Shown piece by piece: positions 13,101-25,100 of a DNA stretch of 45,927 bases. Position 1 is the stretch's first letter; every line of letters begins with the position of its first letter. Where the stretch lies: NCBI GenBank assembly GCA_030765485.1, contig JAVCCR010000015.1, forward strand, positions 1-45,927. Reading direction: 5' to 3'. This DNA comes from Candidatus Gygaella obscura (GTDB lineage: Bacteria; Omnitrophota; Gorgyraeia; Gygaellales; Gygaellaceae). The position numbers and the translations under genes are program-made. The notes below the pieces were generated by a model. It saw only the letters and a program-made list of their open reading frames with translations, was not told the origin of the DNA and searched no databases.

Positions 13101-16100
13101 TTTGATTCATTCTCAGCTACCTTTACGGTTAAAGAAGGTTCAATCTCCAATATATGAGAATACTCCATATATACTGAAAACTGCGGATTGGTAATTTTAT
13201 TAAGGCTATGGAATTCATTAACAAGCACTAATGTCTCACCAATAATCCTTAAATAAAGATCAACTGCGTTTTTACGTTGGCTGCTTTTTAATAATTTCAT
13301 TACGCCACCAAGATGCTTCTTGAATAACAAATCAATTTCATCTTTTTGTTCGGTTAAATAATTGGCTAATCCAACGCAAGCAACATATTTATAATGTTCC
13401 TGCATGCTTAAGGTATCGCTTCTTTCCATCAAGTCCTGCGGAATATTCATAATTTCGTTATAAAACATAAACGCATCCATAATGTTTCTGATGCATAGCT
13501 TAAGTCTTGGAGTCCTGTTATTTGCCTGTCTGATACGAACAATTATCTTATGCATTCTTTCTACAAAAGGATCGAGCATTTCTTTTAGTCTTTGTTCGGT
13601 AAGCTGCTGCTGGAATGAAACAACCTCATTCTTAGAAAGACCTTCATATGACTTATCAAAATCAAAAACATAGTAGCCTTCTTTAGTCTTTTTCTTATGC
13701 AGCGTCTTAACATTAGCAAGGTGTTCTATAAAAGTAACTAATTCATCAATTGAAGACAATAAATTATTTTCTAACAATACGTATTTTGCCGGGTCGGAGT
13801 TGGAGTCATATTTATTAATAATATTATTTACCTTAAGAAGCCTTTTTCTTATTTCCAGATTCAATGTCTTACCAAAAATAGAAATAAGCCTCGAGGAAAC
13901 ATGTTCAATATAGGTATGTGAAATCTGTCTTATCTTTACATCGCAAAGCTTATCAATGAATTCGAAATGTTCACTAAGTTCTTCCAGAGTCTCAGGCTCA
14001 GCTAAATCCATTATCTCAAAAATCTTATTGAATCCCCACTTATCCTGAATTTTGATTTTTGGATTAATATTGCCCATAGACATAAGGAAGTGTCCCAAAA
14101 GAATATATTTACGTAAGAAAAACTTCAATATTTCAATAACGGATTCTTTTACGTTCTCATCAGCTATATCGGCAATATCATTTTTCTTTTGGGTAATCTT
14201 AATTGCCATATCTACAAGTTCTTCTGCTTGCTGAAAATCCTGTGCGGTCTTTGGTCTTTTCTTAGTAAAAACCAACTGATTATCTTTTATAGTTTCAAAA
14301 GGCATCTTTGAACCATCGATAAATATAACAGTACTCTTATTAGAAAGGGATTCACCGAAAATACTTAGACGGAAATCAGGATTTGTCCCTCTTGTCGCGC
14401 CTTCTTTATCACTTAGTACATCCATGACAGCCCTTGCCTTCTTACCGCCAGGATCAACTCTTATATGAACGGCTGTACCCCAAAAACTCATATTATCTGT
14501 TTGTTTTGACTCTTTCATAGCAGATTCAATTAATTTACCGATAAACTCAGGTGAGTCCCTCAAAGCGTAATCATTGAATATTTCAAATAAATCCTGCTCA
14601 ATATCATCTCTTTTCTTCAATTCGGTCCTTAAAACGCTTACGGCAAAATTTTGATCTCCGGTTAATACTGCCATGGTCTTAAAAACTGCACTCAATGCCG
14701 TACGCATTACCGCCTTATCAAATATGTATTTTTTACCGTCTTGCTTGCTAACCAGATAGCTAAATCCCCTTAAAAGATCCACAAAAGAAATCATGCCTTC
14801 TTTAAGGCCATCGATATCGCCTATTATAACCTGGTCATCTTTTACCACAACTTTATCGCTAAAATCATCCGTATAGGCATATTTACCATAATGCCAAAGA
14901 GTAGTTAAAAGCTCGATAATGTCCCTTTCGATAAAATATCTCTCCGTGCCTTTTTTTGACGACTTTATTTTATAGTGACAAAGGGGTCCCGCACACTGAA
15001 TAAATTCAAAACCTAAATAATCGGACCCATCGTTCATAGTCAAAAATAATCTATCTATAACCTTTAAGTTCAAAATCTTTTGCTTAGTCTCTTCTCTTTG
15101 CACAAACTGTTTCAGATTTTCATAAATTCTCTTTGCTTCTCCCCATGCTTTTTCCCCGGTCACTCGCTTATAAAAAATAAACTTTTTACATTGCAAAACG
15201 TCTTCTTCTGTCTTGAAAAATAAACAAAACTTGAGAAATTTATTTGTATTTCTAATAGAGCCTATTGATATATCGCTGATTTTATTCTTATCAACACCAA
15301 AATAACCATCTTCTATTAAACCTAAAACCTTTTCCTGTATATCATCTGCCAACTGGTTTAAGCCGGAATAAACGCTTTTTGTTTCACTGCCGTTATCTAA
15401 TCTCTTATCTATAGAGTCACCATCTAGTTCCACAGCAAAACTTACCAATTCAGCAAGCCTTCCCTCATCAAAATCATCTTTATCCATAATTGCTACTACA
15501 TTGCCGTAGGCATTTAAATCACTGATTAAATCTTCACGCATACTAATACCGTCAGCAATAAAAACAATTTTTAAATAAGAAAACTCCTCTTTGGCAATAC
15601 TTACTAAATCAATACCATTAACAAAGGACATTTCTAAATCCACTGTAGCAACATTAAAATTTTCTGTTTTTAATAACTCTACTGCCTCTTGGCCGTTACT
15701 AGCTTCAACTGAATCAAATCCATAATCAGCTAAAGACTCTGCAATGAGTTTTCTCCAAATTTCTCTATCATCAACAATCAATATTTGACCATTATCTTTT
15801 ACTTTATCTTTAAAATCATACGCTGCGCCAGCATTAGACCCCCCACCAGCCACGGAAAGGATAGAACCTAATAATTTAGTCTGGCGTAGCGCATTTCCAT
15901 TATCCTCTACCGTATCAATAAATGCATCATACCAATCCATTAAGTGTCTGTCTGGAAAAAATCTATCTATCACATACTGTTTTGCTCTTTTAGCCATATC
16001 TTTATCAATTTTACCATTTATAATATCTACAATTGCTTGTGCTGTATCCTCAATTGAACGCTGTCTATCGAATTGATTTTGTTCATTAATCCCTACAACA

Positions 16101-19100
16101 AAGGCAGTGCCGTTAATTGGATTCTTCTTAATATCTATGGTTTGATCCAAAATCCCCCCAACGCCGCTTACGATCAAAGACAGTTCATGCAAGGCCGCCC
16201 CTGAAACTGCCAGACCAAAACCTTCTTTGGTTGACTTTAATACGCCTATATCTGCAATCCGCTGAAACGCATTAGTCTCAAGTTCATTGATATTATCTGC
16301 CCTTAAACCATCTACATCAAAACCCATAGATATAGCAAACTGTCTTTGCTTTTTTGTAAAAACAGTGCTGTTTACAGGTACACCCATAGTCTCTAAATTC
16401 TTAGTGTCTTCTGCTGTAGGCTGACTGGTTAAAAGAGGTATTATTATGATATTATCATCCTTGGCCAATTCTTGCAGACTTGCCCTAGTGCCGTTTTGTT
16501 TTATAAATTCCCGCGAGAACCTGCTTAATGCCTCTTGTTTCCTAACCTGAAGTTGACTTAATATTTCAAACGCCTCTGGATCATCTTTAGCCATCGGCCC
16601 GGAAAACATCAAACGCGGGATTTGATTCATGGATTTTCCCTGAATAACAAGCTCTTCAACTGCCCTTACCCAAGCCTCAATTACTCCAGTAGGGTCTTTC
16701 CAAGGGTCAAACCTGGCGTTTTGAAATACAATCGGCCTATCTGTAGGAATATTATACTTTTCAATGGTTGACTGAATAAATTCTTCTGACAAATCAATAT
16801 TAATAAGCGCTAAAGGATCAATTGAGGGCAGAATCTGGAAAAATTTTAGATTTGCTTCACTAAATATAGGCCTTGCCTGATGATTAACACCAGAATCAAA
16901 ATGAATAACAAACTCTTTTAGAAAATTCCATACCTTTCTACTGATATAGGCATCACTATCAGCGATATCCGGCTGAATATGTATTCTCCAAATAAACTTT
17001 GCCTTTGGATAAGCTTTTTTTAGCTGCACAACCATAGCTGCAGGCTGAGGATCATGAATTACTATAATATCAGGCTCTTTAATTTTTTTCTGTTGTTGAA
17101 GCTCTATAAGCTTTTCTGAATTAAACATAACTACTTTTTTATAATATTCAAATTCCTCTTCTGAAATCTGGATATACTTATTACCCTGAAATGCATTATG
17201 AAACTTCTTGGTAATATTAAAAAATAACTGCGTGCCTCCCATTACAAACCAACGCATTTTCACCCCTAATGCATTTGATTTTGGAATCAAACTCTGTAAG
17301 ATATCAGCAACTCCTCCACCAGCTGCGGATGAATTAATATGCCAAACCTGAGGATTCTTCAATCCTAGCTTACGAGAAAGCAAATTTACCTTTGCTTTAA
17401 GATGAGAAATCATTTTTGGATTACCTATGGCATTCTGAAAACTTTTCAAATTAATAGAATGGAGTTTTCTAAGATAGGGAAAAGGAATATTGTCTTCATT
17501 TCCCCCACAGTCTGATTTTAATGCTGCGCCAGCATTAGACCCCCCACCAGCCACGGTTAAGGTAGGATCTAATATTTTTAACTGGCGCAGCAAATCCTTA
17601 TTGTCAAAATCAATTACCTCTCTAAGATTAAACTCTGCTTCAAAAAATAAATCAATTGCATAGGCTAAAGAACTATTGGAGAACTTTATCAACCCAGGAT
17701 GCAAAACCGGGCCCAATTCATCTATTGCCGAATAATAATAAGTTCTATCTTTATGTGTAGGAACTAAATATGTTCTTAGGATATTTTTAACGATTTTAAA
17801 CTCAATGTGGCGGGTATTTAAGAGAAGCAAATATACAGAAAGTGCAACTCTTAGACCAGGTAAATCGTCCCGAGAAAGAATAATCTCATTAATTTTATTC
17901 CATAAAAGAAGCGGATAGTCAGAAAAATCTTTATTTAAAGCAACTGTTCTCTCATCTAAAGACAACAACTGATTTTTTATTAATAAAATTGCTTTATCTG
18001 AATTTCCATTATCACTTGTTTGATTTTGCTTATTCAAGTTTAAAAGATGCTGCTTTGTTTGAGCTATTCTTTTTCCGTATTGGCTGGGTAAAATCTTTAA
18101 AATATCAATAATATCAGTTTCTACAAAGTCTTCGAAGAATTTAGGGCTGTTAAAAACCATCTCATCTTCATCTATTCCAAATTCCTTAGCCAGCTCTCTT
18201 ATCCTGTACTCTGCGTCTTCAGGTAGAAGCATAAGATAAGTGGCTGATTTATCAGCTATGCTTAAGTCATTTCCTTGATTAATTATTCTTTTACGCAAGA
18301 TATCAGGGCTTATTAAGTTAAGCTCCTTATTTATATTTTCCTGCTGTTTATCTGTTAACGGAAAGTCTGTAAAACGGATAATCGTAATGATGCAATTTAT
18401 ATTCATGTTAAGCTTAAACAACGCTTTATTAATTACGCCATCTTCAGTTAAAAATTTAATTGTTATATCTACAACCGGGCGTTCATAAGGTTTTCTAGGT
18501 TGAAAATCATGTAAAAGTGCGGCAGTGATAATTTCTAAGGTTGACTCATAAGTGTAGTTCTTATGATGTGCTATTAGTAAAGCAATATAAGCTACTTCCA
18601 GTGAATGGCTAAAGCAATGATACCCTTTTTCGACAAGATCATCTTTTGTATGACTATTCAATAAATATCTGTATAAAAAGTTTAAATAAGAAATATCCCT
18701 TTGGTTAAAATGCATGCTTACCAAAGTATTATTGATTTTCTCCCAAAGCCTGTTACAGGATTCAACTGCTAAAGCAGTATTATCTTGATCTTTAGCTGAA
18801 GGATTTTTTAATAAGGCGGAGATTTCATCTTGGGTGAGAATTGGATCTGTTGTATCTTGTTTTTTATCACCATTGTCTCTAGATAGAGCATTACCATCAT
18901 CATAAGGATTGTAAACAAGCTTTGACCCACCAAGTATCATTTGATAAAGCTCTACCACAGGTAATCTTCTGACTCTTGCTTCAGAGATAACTAAAGCCTT
19001 CTCCTTATCCTCTATTCCTTTTTTATAAACCATGCCGCCAATAGTAACATTCTTAGTAAATATAAGAATTTCATTCCAGCCTAAAACTGAATTCTCTATG

Positions 19101-22100
19101 GTCTTTTTTAAGTTAGGGTAACTGATATATTCATCTTTTGCTGCATTTTCTAAAATCTCTGGTAATTTACTTTCACTTTTATTCAATCCTGAACAAATAT
19201 CTCTTGAGAATCGAGCAATAATATTTTCATTTGGAACATCAAGAATATATGCTGTATCCTTTAACATGCTTAGATGAAAATGTGTGATGCAACAAACTGA
19301 AAGTACCTCAAGCGAAAGAATATCCCTGTCGTCTATCCAAGATTTTACAAGAAAACAGAAATTATCAGGATTAAAAACCATTGGGTTCGTACGGATAATC
19401 TCCCCAGAGTAATCAATCGTCAAAGACTTACATTCTTCAACAAGTAAATGTCTTTCGCTATTACCGTTATCAAAGCCTTTACTATTATCTCTATCATTTC
19501 TAAGATTGGTATTACCCCTGTATATCTGCTCATTTATTTCTTTTACAAGACATGCAACATACACTAAACCACCACTTAACAAATAAAAGCCATTAGAGTT
19601 AAGGCTATATTTTAAAACAGAGATTTTCTTATTCTTTAGCTTACGAATCGGTATTGAAATCAAGTATAAACCGCAAATGCTACCAATTAAATATAAGGGA
19701 TTACCTTTTGCTAAAAATAACATGAACTGCGTTGCAGAAAAATAAATAAAACCAAAAAGCATTACATATTCCAAATATAAAGAAACCGCTTTCACAAAAG
19801 GTAAAAATAAAAGGCTAAAAGGCTTTAATCCATAAGTCTTCTTGTTAAGATGTATCTTATTTGCCCAATTACCCAGTTTATAGCTAAATACTGTTATCAA
19901 CGTATTAAATATAGTTAAAGAAATTGCCAAGATATTAGCCAACCCTAAAGCGCTTACCTGCTCTGGTAGAGGTAAAAATATAGAAGCACCAGCAATAGTA
20001 ACAAAAGTAGTAACAAGAGTAATCAATCCTGCAATTATAATCTTAATTTGGTTGATTTTTTCAGAACGGGGTGATCTATATTTAGTTATTATTAAAGGCC
20101 TGTAATGATTTTTTACTAGGCTTTTAACTGCAAAAAATCTTTTTATTGAATTCATTCTAGACAGCCTATCCAAAAGCTTAAAGCTATTAAAATCATCAGC
20201 AAAATACTTGCCTAAAAGAACAATAGAATTAAGATAGTTTTTTCTATTCCTGAATAACTTCCTATATATAGGTATATCATTACGTAAAATTATCCTAAGC
20301 TCTTCTATTTTTTCAAAAAATAAGTTGTGCATTTTATCAGAATGCTTTAACTCATGGGATAATTTTAAAGCTAAAACTTTCCAAGCAATGTTTTTTGGGG
20401 CCTTAAGAAGATTTTTAACAAAGCTTTCGCTAAAAACAATATAAAACTTATCATTTTGTAAAACTAACTTTGCGCTGTCTGCATTAATTTTACTAGTAAC
20501 CACTACGTGCGGAAGGCCCCACCAATGTAAATATTTACGGCTATTTTTAAAGGCTGTATTAAGTAAGTTTAAAAACTCAACCGAACTGTGATGCTTTTTA
20601 TTTCCTCCTACGAATACCTCATCTTTTAAATAATATAATCCGTATTTGGTGAGAAAATCTTTTTGGTTATTTCCTCCATTATCCCTAACCTCCATCATCT
20701 CATCTGAAGTTGTATCTCTTAAAGTGTAACCTGGAGTAAGTATATTTTTGTATTGTCTGTGTCTTGGGTGTAATAAAAAGTCTACTTTACTTTTAAGCTC
20801 AGTTGACTCTAATTTTGCAAGGTTATAAATGGGCTCACCACGGATAAGGCCAAACTCTGATATTTTATCAGCTGAAATCATCTGTCTTGGTCTAGGAAGT
20901 ATCTGGTCTTTTAAGTATTCCGGATTAGGTATTAATACAGGTTGGTTATTATGTTTTACCGCATAATAGGCAGCACCTCTTTTGTCTTTAAAAGCACCAT
21001 AGAATGAGGTTTGATTCCAGGTAAGCCAATCTGCCATAACTAAAGGTTCTGTTTCAGAGAGGTTTATACTTACATGGCCGTAGCCCGGCAGCATTATTGC
21101 GATATCACCTGTTGAGGCCTTTACTGTTAAGAAGTCAAGTATTGGGCTGTGCGGGTTCTTAGGAGTTTTGCAGTACTGCATTATCCAGAGCACTTCACCT
21201 GATACAACCTGGTATATTTCAGGCATTGCGACTGGGTCATGATAGTGACCAAAAGTCTTTGTATACTCATTACCTGACAATGCTGGAGGCAATATTGTTA
21301 TATCAAATCTTATTTTATTGTTGTAGAAGGTCTTTTGTATGTCTTCTAGTGAGGCAAATATACCTCTATGCATAAAATAAGCCATAGGTGCCGGTATTAT
21401 GTTTCTATCCTTTAGTACTGGCTCCATCTTTATACCTTCTCTTAGACTTCCGGCAAAGTAAGCTGCATCATAACCATAGTTATAATTTTCGTCAAGACGC
21501 CTTATGTCGGTATCTATGATGTTATGTGAATCTAATACCTTGTTAAAAGCTGTAATGCCGGTTTCACGTTCTTGTGGGTTTAGCTTATCGCCTGCTCTTT
21601 CTACCCTTCTATATGCCGGCTCCTGTTTGTCAAAGTATATAGTTCGAAGATAATAACTCCAGAACTCATTATCTAATGCGGTTATCAAACGTCCTTTATA
21701 AGTTGGGTTGGTTGAAAATGGTAGAGCTGAACCTGTACGAATGTCAGAGAGCTTGATGCAGAGACGGGAAATAGGAGTGCCACCATTGTCGGAATTAGTT
21801 GAAGTTACGATTGAATAGGTTGTATAGTCCGTTTTGTTGAAGGAAGGATATAAATTTACGTCTGATGAGAAAGGTTGTTTCTTCGGTAAGGTTAACCCAG
21901 TTGCCCGTGGTGGTCCTACCTTTAATCTCTCCTGAAGGAAGAACATGAATGCTGTACTCATAGTGCCAGCTGGGGAATTTGGCCTGGACAAAAAGACCTG
22001 TTGATCCCTGCTGAACCTTGGTAATTGTAAGTTCGTGAAGGTTAAGCATGATAACACCTCCTTTTGGTTAATTGTTTTTAAATTACCGTTATCCCGTACA

Positions 22101-25100
22101 ATCCATGACCTTTGCGGCATTGGATTGTATGAATTCTGTGCAAATATATACCAGGCTACTGCAGCAACTGAAGGCATTTCCGGATCCCAATTCCATGTTG
22201 AAACTGACGTGCATTCATTAGTTGCCTGTGTTAAATAGACCATATCAGAATCTACAATTACGGCCTTGTTCATTTCAGCAATATAATATTTACCTTTATC
22301 CTGATGACCAGCTAATCTTAAAGCCAAAGCAAGCTGGGCAGTAAATTCAAACTGTACGCCGTCTAAATCCGGTTCTAAATTAAGGCTTCCAATATCAACG
22401 CCTGTTATACCATTATAAGTTGTAACAAATATATCTTCTGCATCCAAAATAAGCTCTCTATAATCATTACCAAATGTTAAATAACCTAATGTGTAAAGAT
22501 CTGCAATATACCTATAGTCAGTTTCACTTGCCCAGAAACGCTCACCATCCCAGATTTCATTCTTCAGCCAGGTTTCAATTCTTAAAACTGCATCATGATA
22601 ATGATCGTAATCTTCGCTTGATCCAGCGATTACTAAGGAACTAAAGGCGTCCAGCCCTGAAAATGCTGCAAAATTCTGCTCTGTTGAGTGATAACTAAAA
22701 GTATTACCATCAAAATCATATCCATAATAAATTCCGCCACCTTCATCTTCTAATCCTATCAAGCAATCTGCTATCGCTTTAGCTAAAGGAATATATTTTG
22801 GATAAATTGCGCATGCATAAGAAGCAATCCTTAAAAGATATCCCATAGGTCCGGTGAGTATACCCTGACCATATACATAATTGATTGATCCATCTAAGTT
22901 GTAACACTCGTAAAAACCTTTAAATTCACCGTATTCATCTAATTGTCTTAAATATTCATTATTATAAAATTCTAAAATCTTAACCAGCTGTGCTTGTTTA
23001 TTAAACGAATGAAATGCCATAGCAGAAAGCGCCTGATCATAGGTATAACAAAGGCATGCGTCACACTCAACTAAACCCGTTGCAGCAGATTGCCTGTTAA
23101 TAAGCCAATTCAACATCTTTTCACTATGATCAATTAAACTATCCTCTGGTTCTGGATCAGGAACAATGCTACAGCCTGTCACAATGCCTGCTGTTGCCAA
23201 AGCGCTCAAGATTAAAAAATTGCGTCTTGATAAACCTTTATTATCACCATTATCTTGATTTTTATTATCATATAAATCTTCCTTGGAGGCTTGTCTTGCT
23301 TTTCTATGTTCGGCTATTCTTGTAGCTGTTTTCTGCTGCTGAATATGTCTTCTTAGTCCGTTACCACCACTATCTTTACTCGCAACATGATTTTCCAATC
23401 TTAAATTGATCTTCTCAAGTATCTTTATTAAAGCACCATGCTTTTCATATACGGTCATAGAAGAAGCATTGATATCTTCTATCTTAGACATCAATCTTGC
23501 GCTGGTTGGTTTATTATTTACTATGGCTCTAATGTATTCCGTGTAGTATTCGAAGTGATTGTATATTTCAGACTCTCTGATAATATCAGACAAGGCAATC
23601 ATAAATGCCTTAAGGCCCGTGTCTTTTGCCTGAAAATGATAACTATTTGCTCTGAATTTAAAAGGCTCTATGTCATCCCTTGCTACTAGGCTTATCCTAT
23701 CATCAAATGACATCGATACTTTTCCATGAAGGACTAGGTTCCTTTCTTGTTCGTCAATACTAGATATAAACTCATCAACAATCTTATCGAGCTCCTCTTC
23801 CTGTAACTGTTTTTGGTTTATTCTTTTTGCCCAAACCCTAATTAAACCCTTAGCTTGTGTCTTTATGTCTCCTTGGTTAAGAGCCATCTTAAGTGCATTG
23901 TAGGCAACCTCCTTATAGTTATACTCATCAAAATAATCGCTACAGGCATCTTGCAATCTTGCAACAAATGATTCTATGTTAGGTCTTAAATTGCCAAAAT
24001 TATCACGCTCTTTGTTGTAATCAACCCTATATCCAGTGCCTTTTGCCACTCTACCAATTACTCTTTCAACTGGTATAAGACGCTCAGCAATTACACCATC
24101 ATCTGTAGCAAATACAGGCGAAGCATTGCTCTGGGCATTGCCAAAACTGGTTGGACCTGCTTCCATATCCTGCCAAGAAAGCATCCCGCCAAAATCAGTA
24201 CCCTGCTGAATAAGCCAAGAAGTAAAAGTATTATGGTTATTGATAAATATAATATGGTACTTCATGCGGGGGTCAATTCTACAAAGATCTAATATGCGGC
24301 CCTTTTGATGTTCAAAGAAACTATCAAATCTTCTGCCGCCAATAAATATAACCGCTCCTGACTCAACTATCTTTTCTCTGAATTCTACGTTATATAAAAC
24401 ATCAATTAAAAAGTCCGGGCATTTATACTGAACGAATCTTCTTACAAATGTAAAGAAAGGCATATCGATTAACTTTACGCCATTTTGTTCTAGCTCTTCT
24501 CTAGTTACATTAAGTTCACCAAACACACCGTCAAAAAGATTATCAATAAAACGCTGTTTCTGCACTCTTTTTGCAGCCTGAATATCACTTATAAATTGCT
24601 GTTTTTTGAAGATATCATTCTCTAGCTTTTGGAATAATTCTGATATACTCACGGCATTTAATATCTTTTTATAGTCTTCAATAACATCTCTTACTTCCTT
24701 ACCCTGCCATCTATAGATATCAGAACCTTCGCTATTACCGAAAAGAGCATCTTCCTCTATTTTATGCAAATAATCTTTATATATGGTTCTTTTGCAGATT
24801 TCAGTATGTCTTGTAGAACAAAATGTTAAAAAGTCACTAACTGAAGCTGTGAGCATAACAAGATCAATTAGCCCATCATGGACCGTAAACTTAAATCTTT
24901 TGGCAATCTTTAAGATATTGAATAATTCCTGGCGGTAGCTATGAATTCCTGCAGGTACTATGGTGTGGTTATAGTGATGGACCAATAAATCAGCAAAGGT
25001 AACATCATTTTCAAATTCGTCTTCAATAGCTGAAGGAATAACCAAGGTTGTATTAACTTCACTTGTTGAAAATAACAGTTTGCTGCTGGAAAGTTCTTTC

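Larger units (their letters stand above)
21792..22084 (-). other. Giant-frame segment that reads through an out-of-frame ORF
   Basis: Between RDNGN (22083-22093) and SDNGG (21782-21790) the giant frame encodes about 98 residues rich in Pro, Ser, Phe and Thr (e.g. FLSRPNSPAGTMSTAF, VGPPRATGLTLPKKQ). It does not look like a folded domain and reads like an out-of-frame translation. The same DNA in another frame gives a protein-like 84-residue product (separate entry). The giant frame nevertheless stays free of stops. Confidence 0.6.
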
